7,188 nucleotides of DNA from CAYPIE01 sp964410665 (GTDB lineage: Bacteria; Planctomycetota; Planctomycetia; Gemmatales; Gemmataceae). A program made the position numbers and the translations under genes. A model generated the notes under the pieces. The model had not been told where the DNA came from. It searched no databases and was given only the letters and a program-made list of their open reading frames with translations. Below are positions 1 through 6,600 of the stretch, piece after piece. Numbering within the stretch: the first letter of the stretch is position 1; each line of letters opens with the position of its first letter. The DNA lies in NCBI GenBank assembly GCA_964410665.1, contig CAYPIE010000170.1, positions 1-7,188 on the forward strand, given 5' to 3'.

Positions 1-90
1 TCCCCTGCACCAGCGAACGTAGGACAGGCTACCCCCGGACTCCGCGCGGGAGCGACGCGGGGCATGCTCCCCAACCCGGGCATTGCCATG

Positions 91-144
91 CCCACCACGC
101 ACCGAGCGTTTCCCACGCCCACCACGCACCGGGCGTTTCCCACG
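91..144. repeat. 27-bp tandem duplication, two copies
   Basis: Two adjacent 27-bp units (91-117 and 118-144) begin CCCACCACGCACCG and end CGTTTCCCACG. They differ only at one base (A or G just after CACCG). The second copy restores a perfect GGGCGT/ACGCCC stem that is mismatched in the first. Confidence 0.85.
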
Positions 145-171
145 CCCGTCGCGGACTCCGAGCGGGCCACC
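131..171. repeat. 41-bp direct repeat, copy 1
   Basis: This block matches 234-274 at 38 of 41 positions. It contains the GGGCGT/ACGCCC hairpin (131-136 with 142-147, extended by a C-G pair at 130/148) followed by a GACTCCG-containing segment. Confidence 0.8.
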
Positions 172-233
172 CGGACCATAGAAACTCTAGTGCCGAACAC
201 CATTGGGGGAACACCCGGTGGTTGCCAAGACCT

Positions 234-274
234 GGGCGTTTCCCACGCCCGTCGCAGACTCCGGGCGTGCCACC
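234..274. repeat. 41-bp direct repeat, copy 2
   Basis: This is the second copy of the block at 131-171, with three substitutions. The hairpin arms GGGCGT (234-239) and ACGCCC (245-250) are unchanged. The substitutions fall only in the segment after the hairpin, which hints that the stem is the conserved part. Confidence 0.8.
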
Positions 275-324
275 CCAACTTCTTTCTCTTTCTACGGTCT
301 ACTTTCGCTCCACGACTCTCTAGC

Positions 325-337
325 CGCCCTTCGGGCG
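325..337 (-). terminator. Weak hairpin downstream of the oxidoreductase gene
   Basis: CGCCC-TTC-GGGCG forms a perfect 5-bp stem with a 3-base loop, 27 bases beyond the minus-strand stop codon. No T-tract follows it on the minus strand, so it is not a classical intrinsic terminator. It may only stabilise the 3' end, or may simply be part of the repeat mosaic. Confidence 0.2.
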
Positions 338-364
338 TGCCACCCACGCGCGAGCAGCAGACCC

Positions 365-2686
365 TCATGCCGTCCCCTCGGCCGGCTCGACCGCGACGAT
401 CAGCTGTTTCATCAGTGGCTGGTCGCTAGTCGCGCTGTAGTCGCCGTGATGAATCAACACGTTGAACTCCGGCATGTAACCGGCCGCGCAACCGCGCGGG
501 ATGTTGTAGCGTAGGGCCCGGAAGCCGCGGACGCAGCGGGTGCTGCCGTCCAGACCGAAGCTAGTGATGTTTACCAGGGACAACGGCTCGATGCCCCGCT
601 CGCGCATGTCGTCCGCGTTGAGAAAGATCAACGTGCGCAGGTTCTTGATGCCGCGGTACCGGTCATCGTCGGAATAGATCGTGGTGTTCCACTGGTCGTG
701 CGAGCGGACCGTACACAGGACCAAGCGCCCTTCCGGCGGCAGGGTGTCGGGCAACTCGGGCGTGGAGAACTCCGCCTTGCCGCTGGAAGTAGTAAACACC
801 CGCTCGCGGGCCGGCTGATGCAGTCGGAAGCCGTGGGGCTCGCGCACCCGACGGTTAAAGTCCTCGAAGCCCACTAGCGCCTTGGCCATGGTGTCGCGGA
901 TGCGGTCGTAGTCGGCGACATAGTCGTCCCAAGGTGTTACCGAGTTGGGTAACGTCGCCTTGGCAATACAGGCGATAATCGCCGGCTCCGAACGCAGGTG
1001 CTCCGAAGCCGGTCGCCGCTTGCCCCGCGACAGGTGCACCATGCTCATCGAGTCCTCCACCGTCACCGCCTGCGGCCCGCCGGCCTGCAGGTCCTCTTCG
1101 GTGCGGCCCAGGGACGGCAGGATCAGGGCGTCCTTGCCGTGTACCAGGTGGCTGCGGTTGAGCTTGGTACTGACGTGCACCGTCAAGTCACAATTGCTCA
1201 GGCCGGCGAAAGTGTAGTCACGGTCCGGCGTGGCCATGGCGAAGTTGCCGCCCATGCCCATGAAGACCTTGACCTCACCGCGGGCCATGGCGTCGAGCGC
1301 GTGCACCGTGTCCAGTCCCTTCTCCCGCGCCGCGCGAATCCCACAAGCCGCGTCCAGCCGGGCCAGCCACTCCTCGGTCGGCTGGTGGTTGACGCCGCAG
1401 GTGCGGTTGCCCTGGACGTTGGAATGGCCGCGGATCGGGCAGGCCCCGGCCCCCGGGCGGCCTAGGTTGCCGCGCAACAGAAGCACGTTGGTGATCTCCC
1501 GGACCGTCTCCACACCGAACTGCTGCTGCGAGATGCCTAGGCACCAGCTGATGATGCACGCCTTGGCCGCGCGGTAAACCTGGGTCGCCGCGTCAATCTG
1601 GTCAACGTTGACGCCGGACTGTCGTTCGATGTCCGCCCAAGGTGTAGCCCGGCACAGCTCTCGGTAGGCCGCGAAGCCATGCGTGTGCCGCTCGATGAAC
1701 TCCAGGTCGATCGCCTCCGGGTCGGTCTCAGCTAGTTCAAACAGGCGTTTGGCAATGCCGCGCATCAGGGCCAGGTCGCCGCCGATGCGGACCTGCAGGT
1801 TCAGGCTGCTGGTCGGCGTCTTGCGAAACAGGGCCATGTCCAGGATTTCGTGGGGCGTGATCGCCGGGTGGGTCGCCGCTTCGATGAGCGGGTTGATGTG
1901 CACGACATTCATACCCCGGTCCTTGACGCCCCGGACCAGAGCGGTGAGCATCCGCGGCGCGTTAGACGCGGCATTGACGCCGATCACGAATACAGCGTCC
2001 GCCTTCTCCCAGTCGAGCAGATCGACGGTACCCTTGTTGGTACCGATCGACTGGCGCAGCGCCCGGCCGGAAGCCTCGTGACACATGTTCGAGCAGTCGG
2101 GCAAGTTGTTGGTGCCAAACTCGCGAGCAAACAACTGATACAAGAATGTCCCTTCATTGCTCAGTCGACCGGAGGTATAAAACACCGCCTGGTTCGGCGA
2201 ATCCAGCCCGCGAAGGTGGTTGCCGATCAGGGCAAACGCCTGGTCCCAGCCGACTGGCACATACTTGTCGCTGTCCGGGTCATAGCGCATCGGCTCGGTG
2301 AGGCGGCCTTGGTCCTCCAGGGCGAAGTCGGACCAGCCCATCAGCTCGCTGACCGTGTGCTTGGCGAAAAAGTCGCAGTCGGTCCGCTTGCCGGTCATCT
2401 CCCAGGTGACGTGCTTGATGCCGTTCTCGCAGATGTCCATACGCAGGCCGTGCGGGTCGTCGGGCCAGGCGCAGCCGGGGCAGTCGAACGAGCCGTCCTG
2501 GTTCATGGTGAACACGGCCTTGGCCCCTTCAACGACCTGCCGCTGCCGCAGTAGCGTCAGCCCGACGGCCTTGGCCGCCCCCCAGGCGGCGGTCGGCTTC
2601 TGGTACTCGCTCTGCTGAAACGGTCGGTCGGGTCGGTTGGGGCCACAACCGACCGCGGGTTGGTCTGGTTTTGCATCGTTGCCCAT
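365..2686 (-). CDS. FdhF/YdeP family molybdopterin oxidoreductase
   Basis: This is a predicted 773-residue molybdopterin (bis-MGD) oxidoreductase of the formate-dehydrogenase-alpha-like YdeP family (E. coli YdeP is close to 760 residues), probably cytoplasmic. The substrate is not established for the family; YdeP is linked to acid resistance. Visible landmarks are CPGCAWPD (69-76, a possible Fe-S site), ICENG (85-89), DCSNMCHE (197-204), a GHSNVQGNRT block near residue 420, and RSHDQWNTTIY plus DDRYRG near 660-685. Cys202-His203 aligns with the SeCys140-His141 pair of E. coli FdhF, so Cys202 is the likely Mo ligand. The block usually reading NPGTNHPRM is NAASNAPRM (238-246). There is no twin-arginine signal peptide. 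The ATG at 2686 is chosen for its AAGAGGAG Shine-Dalgarno and the family length, although the frame stays open upstream to 2980. No cofactor or partner-subunit gene is adjacent. The family call is firm; the reaction is unknown. Confidence 0.93.
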   Translation of the reverse strand: MGNDAKPDQPAVGCGPNRPDRPFQQSEYQKPTAAWGAAKAVGLTLLRQRQVVEGAKAVFTMNQDGSFDCPGCAWPDDPHGLRMDICENGIKHVTWEMTGKRTDCDFFAKHTVSELMGWSDFALEDQGRLTEPMRYDPDSDKYVPVGWDQAFALIGNHLRGLDSPNQAVFYTSGRLSNEGTFLYQLFAREFGTNNLPDCSNMCHEASGRALRQSIGTNKGTVDLLDWEKADAVFVIGVNAASNAPRMLTALVRGVKDRGMNVVHINPLIEAATHPAITPHEILDMALFRKTPTSSLNLQVRIGGDLALMRGIAKRLFELAETDPEAIDLEFIERHTHGFAAYRELCRATPWADIERQSGVNVDQIDAATQVYRAAKACIISWCLGISQQQFGVETVREITNVLLLRGNLGRPGAGACPIRGHSNVQGNRTCGVNHQPTEEWLARLDAACGIRAAREKGLDTVHALDAMARGEVKVFMGMGGNFAMATPDRDYTFAGLSNCDLTVHVSTKLNRSHLVHGKDALILPSLGRTEEDLQAGGPQAVTVEDSMSMVHLSRGKRRPASEHLRSEPAIIACIAKATLPNSVTPWDDYVADYDRIRDTMAKALVGFEDFNRRVREPHGFRLHQPARERVFTTSSGKAEFSTPELPDTLPPEGRLVLCTVRSHDQWNTTIYSDDDRYRGIKNLRTLIFLNADDMRERGIEPLSLVNITSFGLDGSTRCVRGFRALRYNIPRGCAAGYMPEFNVLIHHGDYSATSDQPLMKQLIVAVEPAEGTA

Positions 2687-2693
2687 GGGACAA

Positions 2694-2701
2694 CTCCTCT
2701 T
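2694..2701 (-). promoter_or_regulatory. Ribosome binding site of the oxidoreductase
   Basis: On the minus strand AAGAGGAG lies 7 bases before the ATG at 2686. It is a near-consensus Shine-Dalgarno at ideal spacing. It decides the start against the in-frame extension that reaches 2980. Confidence 0.85.
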
Positions 2702-2717
2702 GAATGTCGGCGAGAAC

Positions 2718-2728
2718 TTACTCCATTG
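2718..2728. repeat. 11-bp direct repeat, copy 1
   Basis: TTACTCCATTG occurs here, about 30 bases upstream of the oxidoreductase start, and again at 2869-2879. It could be a paired regulator site in the leader, or chance. Confidence 0.35.
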
Positions 2729-2868
2729 TCGGCTGGCGAGAAGCCGCTTACAAGTACCCTGCCTGAGCGTTCTTGCCTTCCGGTCTTCACGAGTGATGAG
2801 CCATCCGATGCTGCCGCATCCCCCAGTCGACAGCTCGCCAACCTGGCGATCCACTTCGACAAGAGCAA

Positions 2869-2879
2869 TTACTCCATTG
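2869..2879. repeat. 11-bp direct repeat, copy 2
   Basis: This is an exact copy of 2718-2728, 151 bp away. It lies just inside the AT-rich island, on the gene side of the candidate -10 box for the oxidoreductase. Confidence 0.35.
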
Positions 2880-2904
2880 CTACCATTTATGAAGATATTA
2901 AGGT

Positions 2905-2932
2905 ATAATATGTAATAATCTCGATCGGTCGA
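2905..2932 (-). promoter_or_regulatory. Candidate sigma-70-type promoter for the oxidoreductase
   Basis: Read on the minus strand, TCGACC (2927-2932; 4 of 6 matches to TTGACA) is followed after 16 bases by TATTAT (2905-2910; 5 of 6 to TATAAT). It sits in an AT-rich island (about 2865-2920) that contrasts with the GC-rich surroundings. It would give a leader of roughly 210 nt. The -35 box overlaps a near-palindromic TCGATCGGTCGA, which could be an operator. Plus-strand TATAAT at 2904-2909 has no good -35. This is pattern matching only. Confidence 0.3.
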
Positions 2933-2959
2933 TACCGCCAAGTGTTCGATCCATATCCA

Positions 2960-3144
2960 AAGTGTAGATGGGTATGTCACGTAGTGTAGATGNNNNNNNN
3001 NNNNNNNNNNNNNNNNNNNNNNNNNNNNNNNNNNNNNNNNNNNNNNNNNNNNNNNNNNNNNNNNNNNNNNNNNNNNNNNNNNNNNNNNNNNNGGTATGTC
3101 ACGTAGTGTAGATGATATGTCACGTAGTGTAGATGGTATGTCAC
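2960..3144. repeat. 21-bp tandem repeat array interrupted by an assembly gap
   Basis: Copies of a 21-bp unit with core TATGTCACGTAGTGTAGA flank the N run. On the left are a half-unit (2960-2970) and a full unit (2971-2991). On the right are full units at 3093-3113 and 3114-3134 and a half-unit ending at 3144. All copies have the same orientation. Variation is limited to the second base (GGTATG versus GATATG). The unit contains a short inverted motif, CAC-GTA-GTG. The 22 bases immediately left and right of the gap are identical, so the gap is most simply a collapsed or unresolved array. Copy number is unknown. Confidence 0.85.
2993..3092. other. Assembly gap (100 N)
   Basis: Exactly 100 undetermined bases, a common placeholder for a gap of unknown size. 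Any gene or element inside it is invisible. It lies between copies of the same 21-bp repeat. Confidence 0.98.
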
Positions 3145-3367
3145 ATGTCCCGGTGAGCTCTCATCCGATCATGGAAGACTGACTCTTGATTTCGAGTGAT
3201 GATTTAACCGTGACTGGTTGTGGGTGACTGAAGCCATGACGGTGTGAATTCCCATCGCCCGATGTTCGGATGCCCTGCTGCCACCTCACGCTGGCACCAT
3301 CCTCCTGAAGCAGAACGCCACCGATCCTTCATCGTTCGAAAACAATTGGTTCATTCCTGATTCTTCT

Positions 3368-3395
3368 CTTGTTCCATTTCCGCCGAGCTTATAAA
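3368..3395 (+). promoter_or_regulatory. Weak candidate promoter for the large plus-strand gene
   Basis: TATAAA (3390-3395) follows CTTGTT/TTGTTC (from 3368-3369) at 15-16 bases within a locally AT-rich stretch. The match to sigma-70 consensus is modest. It would leave a leader of about 240 nt that contains the hairpin at 3453-3476. Confidence 0.2.
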
Positions 3396-3452
3396 TTAGT
3401 TTTAACCCCGCTCGCCGATTCGTGTGATTGTCATCCACTACCTGGACTACCC

Positions 3453-3476
3453 AGGGGATGCTGTCCCCTTTGTTTT
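3453..3476 (+). terminator. Terminator-like hairpin in the leader of the large gene
   Basis: AGGGGA (3453-3458) and TCCCCT (3464-3469) form a perfect 6-bp stem around a TGCTG loop. The stem runs directly into TTTGTTTT. This is the shape of an intrinsic terminator for plus-strand transcription. No plus-strand gene is visible just upstream, so it would either stop transcription arriving from the gap region or act as an attenuator in the leader of the gene at 3641. Confidence 0.4.
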
Positions 3477-3625
3477 GCCATTTTTGGCACCCGGCCACCC
3501 CGTACCGTGACCGTATGCCGACCTGCTTCTGGGGCAAGGATGTTCCATGCATTCATAGCTTTATTCGCTTGGCGACTTGCTGCTGCGGAGCGATCTGCTT
3601 GGACTGACCCCCCGAACCCACCCCT

Positions 3626-3629
3626 GGAG
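3626..3629 (+). promoter_or_regulatory. Probable ribosome binding site of the large gene
   Basis: GGAG lies 11 bases before the ATG at 3641, a moderate match at slightly long spacing. The frame is closed by TGA at 3605-3607, and 3641 is the first ATG after it. Confidence 0.45.
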
Positions 3630-3640
3630 TTGCACCACCG

Positions 3641-6600
3641 ATGCCCCCTCATCGTAAACCGGCACCATCAACCCGGCGGCCCACCAACCATCACCATCGC
3701 TTTTTCAAACCTTCATTAGAAATCCTAGAGGATCGCCAGGCACCTGCGATTAGCTTCGAGGCCATCGGGCAATTTCAAGGAGTGGCGGGGGCTTTGCCAG
3801 TCTTATCCAACCCGACCTCGCTCCAGTTCGGCCCCGATGCACGCCTGTACGTTGCTGAGCAGGATGGCACGATCAACGCCTTCACGGTCTCGATGCAAAA
3901 TGGGGAATACAGTGCCACTGCCCATGAGGAGCTATTGCTTCCTGGTGGGCAAGGCGTGGTCAAGTCGATCCAGAACCACAATGACGATGGCTCGCTCCAT
4001 TCTAGTAGCAATCGCCAAGTGACCGGGATCCTCGTCACCGGCTCCGCCGAGAACCCGGTGTTGTATATCTCTTCGAGTGACGATCGCATCGCGACGAACA
4101 GCGATTCCAATCTGGATACGAACTCGGGAGTTGTGACACGGGTCACTTGGAACGGAACCGCCTGGGAAGCCGTCGATCTCATCCGAGGCCTACCGCGTTC
4201 AGAGGAAAATCATTCGACCAACGGCATGGTCCTCAGTCCAGACGGAAACAGACTGTACCTGGCGGTAGGCGGGAATACGAACAATGGAGCTCCTTCGCAA
4301 TTCTTTGCCTACACCGGAGAATATACCCTGTCGGGAACGGTCTTAGAAATTGACTTGATCGATCTCAACAACCGACCAATTTTGAATGACAATGCTCCTG
4401 GACAGAACGGACGTTCCTACGTCTATGACTTACCTACCCTCGATGACCCCACCGTGGAAAACCTGACCGATGGGGTCGGTGAAGACAGCTTGGGCATGGA
4501 CGAAGCCGGCCCCTGGGGTGGCAACGATGGCTTGAATATGGCCATCCTACCTGCCGATGCTCCATTCAAGATTTATGCCGATGGTTTCCGCAACCACTAT
4601 GACCTTGTACTGACTGAAGCGGGGAAACTTTACACCGTCGATAATGGTTCGAATGCCAACCTGGGTGGCAATCCCTTGGATCTCAATGGGGTGCCGACCG
4701 AGCAACCGGGTGCAGGCCCCGCGTCCAATACGCTCAACAATGGGGGGACTGGCGATCCCGAACCGCTGTTCCTGATCGAGGAAGGGGGCTATTACGGTCA
4801 CCCCGCGCCCGTCCGCTCCAATCAGGAGCTCCCCTGGGTTGTTTACAACGACAGTGGCCAACCCGATCCATCACTGTCGCCAAACAGCGTGCCGGATCTG
4901 TCCGCACGCGTGCCTGCCGGGCTCATCCAGGCCGATCCAAATCCATCTTCGGGACTACCCAGCGGCTTCCTCATCGCTCCGAACCGATTCACTGGCGATC
5001 CCGACCGCCTCACCCAGAGCGGGATTCGTATCGAACGCGACAGCCCGCAGAGCAACACATTAGTGAATATCGGCTCCTCCAGTAACGGCCTTGTCGAGTA
5101 TACCGGCGATGCCTTCGACGGCGAACTCAAAGGCGACTTACTCGTTGCCCAGTTTAATGGCAACGTGGGTCGACTTGATCTTAGTGCCGACGGTACCTCC
5201 GCCTCCTACTCAACGGTCCAAGGACTCAGCGGTTTCTCCATCCCTTTGGATGTCACCATCGGCCCCGATGGGACCGTCTGGGTGGCGGAAATTGGCGGCA
5301 ACTTCATTAAGGTGTTTGCCCCGTCGGATCTTGTCCTGCCCAACGACCCTGATTTCGACAATGATACCATCCCCAACGAAATCGATCCGTTCATCCGCGA
5401 TGCGAGCAACGGAGCTTCGGTGGTGGTCACCCCAGGCGCATCATCGTTGATTTGGGATTTTGACGCGAACCAGGACGATAACCTTCCCGGCCCTGACGGC
5501 TACGGTGGCGGTCTGACCGGCGTGATGATCAACGGTACCACCGATTTTGAGCAATTTTTCCAGTTACCCTCCGGCCTGCCCGATCAAGATATCCAACTTG
5601 ACAATGTCAAGTTCATCACCGCCGCTGGCGGGGGAACCACGGTCATCGAAAATGTCGCCAATGGCGATCCCTTCGAGGACCACAATGATGCGACTTTTCT
5701 GTTCCACACCGGAGTGACCATCGCCCCCTCGGTCGAGTCGTTCACACTCCAATGGTCCTTCTTTAACCCCGGCCAAACTTTCAATGGTACCCTCCGCCAA
5801 ATCGGCGGCTACATCGGCACCGGGGATCAGAGTAACTACCTCAAACTGGTGGCCACTCAGCACCCCGATGGCGAGATCCAAGTCGCTCTGGAAGATTCCG
5901 ATGTGGTGCAATCCTCCACATCGCTCCAGGCGGATGACCTGTTTGACGCCATGGAGAGCGACAACCGTAAGATCTTTATGCAGCTGATCGTCGACGTGGT
6001 TGCGGAAACCGCCACGCCCACGGTGACCTATGAGACCGCCACCGGCACCACCACCGTCGATGGGGCCCCCATCCCCTTAGCGAGCACCAACGTCCTACAG
6101 GCCATCCAAGGGAACTACACCGTCCAGGGTCTACCCACTGGGCTGGCCATCGGCCTGTTCTCTTCTAATCACATCGAAGGGGACGACAGTACCTTCCAGG
6201 CCGTCTTCGACGATATCGCCATCACCCAGGTGACCGGATCCATCGTGGTCCAAGCGCTCAACGCCGGCGGACCCGCCCTCACCCAGGATGGTATCGACTT
6301 TCAAGCCGACCAGTTCTTCCTCAATGGTGGGGCCTTTACCGATGGTAACCTCGGCAATGGACCCCAGCCCGTCTTCGACGGCACCGTCTTTGAAACCGAA
6401 CGCTTCGGTGGGGCTGCCTCGGCCGAACCGTTGCAATATTCAATCCCGGTGGATCCCAATGGAACTTATTTTGTCGAGCTGTATTTCGCAGAGATCTTCC
6501 AATCCAACCCAGGCCAACGCGTCTTTGATGTCTACGTCGAAGGCGAGCTTGTCCTCGACGACCTCGACATCCTCGCCCAGGTCAACTCGTTCAACGAAGC

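Larger units (their letters stand above)
1..350. repeat. Non-coding mosaic of GC-rich direct repeats and hairpins
   Basis: This stretch downstream of the minus-strand oxidoreductase contains no gene I can support. It is built from two recurring modules. Module A reads GGGCGTTTCCCACGCCC, a perfect 6-bp stem with a 5-base loop, at 131-147 and 234-250, with a one-mismatch version at 104-120. Module B has the core CTCCGNGCGNG, often followed by CCACC. It appears at 37-50, 153-166 and 256-269, with a diverged copy near 331-345. The A+B block at 131-171 recurs at 234-274 with 3 differences in 41 bases. A related hairpin, GGGCAT-TGCC-ATGCCC, lies at 78-93. Short open frames across it are low-complexity products of the repeats. 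It resembles dispersed intergenic repeats in planctomycete genomes, but that is an inference. Confidence 0.7.
3145..3640. other. Intergenic region, no supported gene
   Basis: About 500 bases between the repeat array and the large plus-strand gene. The possible short frames here have no Shine-Dalgarno and no recognisable sequence, and one overlaps the large gene. What can be seen is a possible promoter near 3368-3395, a terminator-like hairpin at 3453-3476, and a second small hairpin, TGCCA-TTTT-TGGCA, at 3476-3489. It is probably the upstream and leader region of the gene at 3641. Confidence 0.6.

Noticed and set aside
64..514. Overlapping plus-strand open frames of about 100-120 codons
   Set aside because: They are made of the repeat modules, run antisense into the 3' end of the oxidoreductase gene, lack ribosome binding sites, and have repeat-derived composition.
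945..2554. Plus-strand frames opposite the oxidoreductase, up to 234 codons
   Set aside because: They are antisense shadows of a well-identified GC-rich gene, with Arg/Val/Ala-rich nonsense composition.
2687..2980. 98-codon in-frame N-terminal extension of the oxidoreductase, open up to the tandem repeat
   Set aside because: A near-consensus Shine-Dalgarno sits just before the ATG at 2686, the shorter product matches the family length, and the extension would begin inside the 21-bp repeats.
2960..3144. CRISPR array
   Set aside because: The 21-bp units are directly contiguous, with no spacers between repeats, and no cas gene is visible.
2960..3144. Insertion sequence with inverted ends spanning the gap
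   Set aside because: The visible repeats on both sides have the same orientation and no transposase is visible, so it cannot be annotated. It remains only one possible filling of the gap.
3286..3552. 88-codon minus-strand frame in the intergenic region
   Set aside because: There is no convincing Shine-Dalgarno, no recognisable domain, and it crosses the terminator-like hairpin. Chance is the simpler explanation.
3369..3719. 116-codon plus-strand frame ending inside the large gene
   Set aside because: It overlaps the leader and the first 26 codons of the large gene in another frame and resembles nothing known to me.
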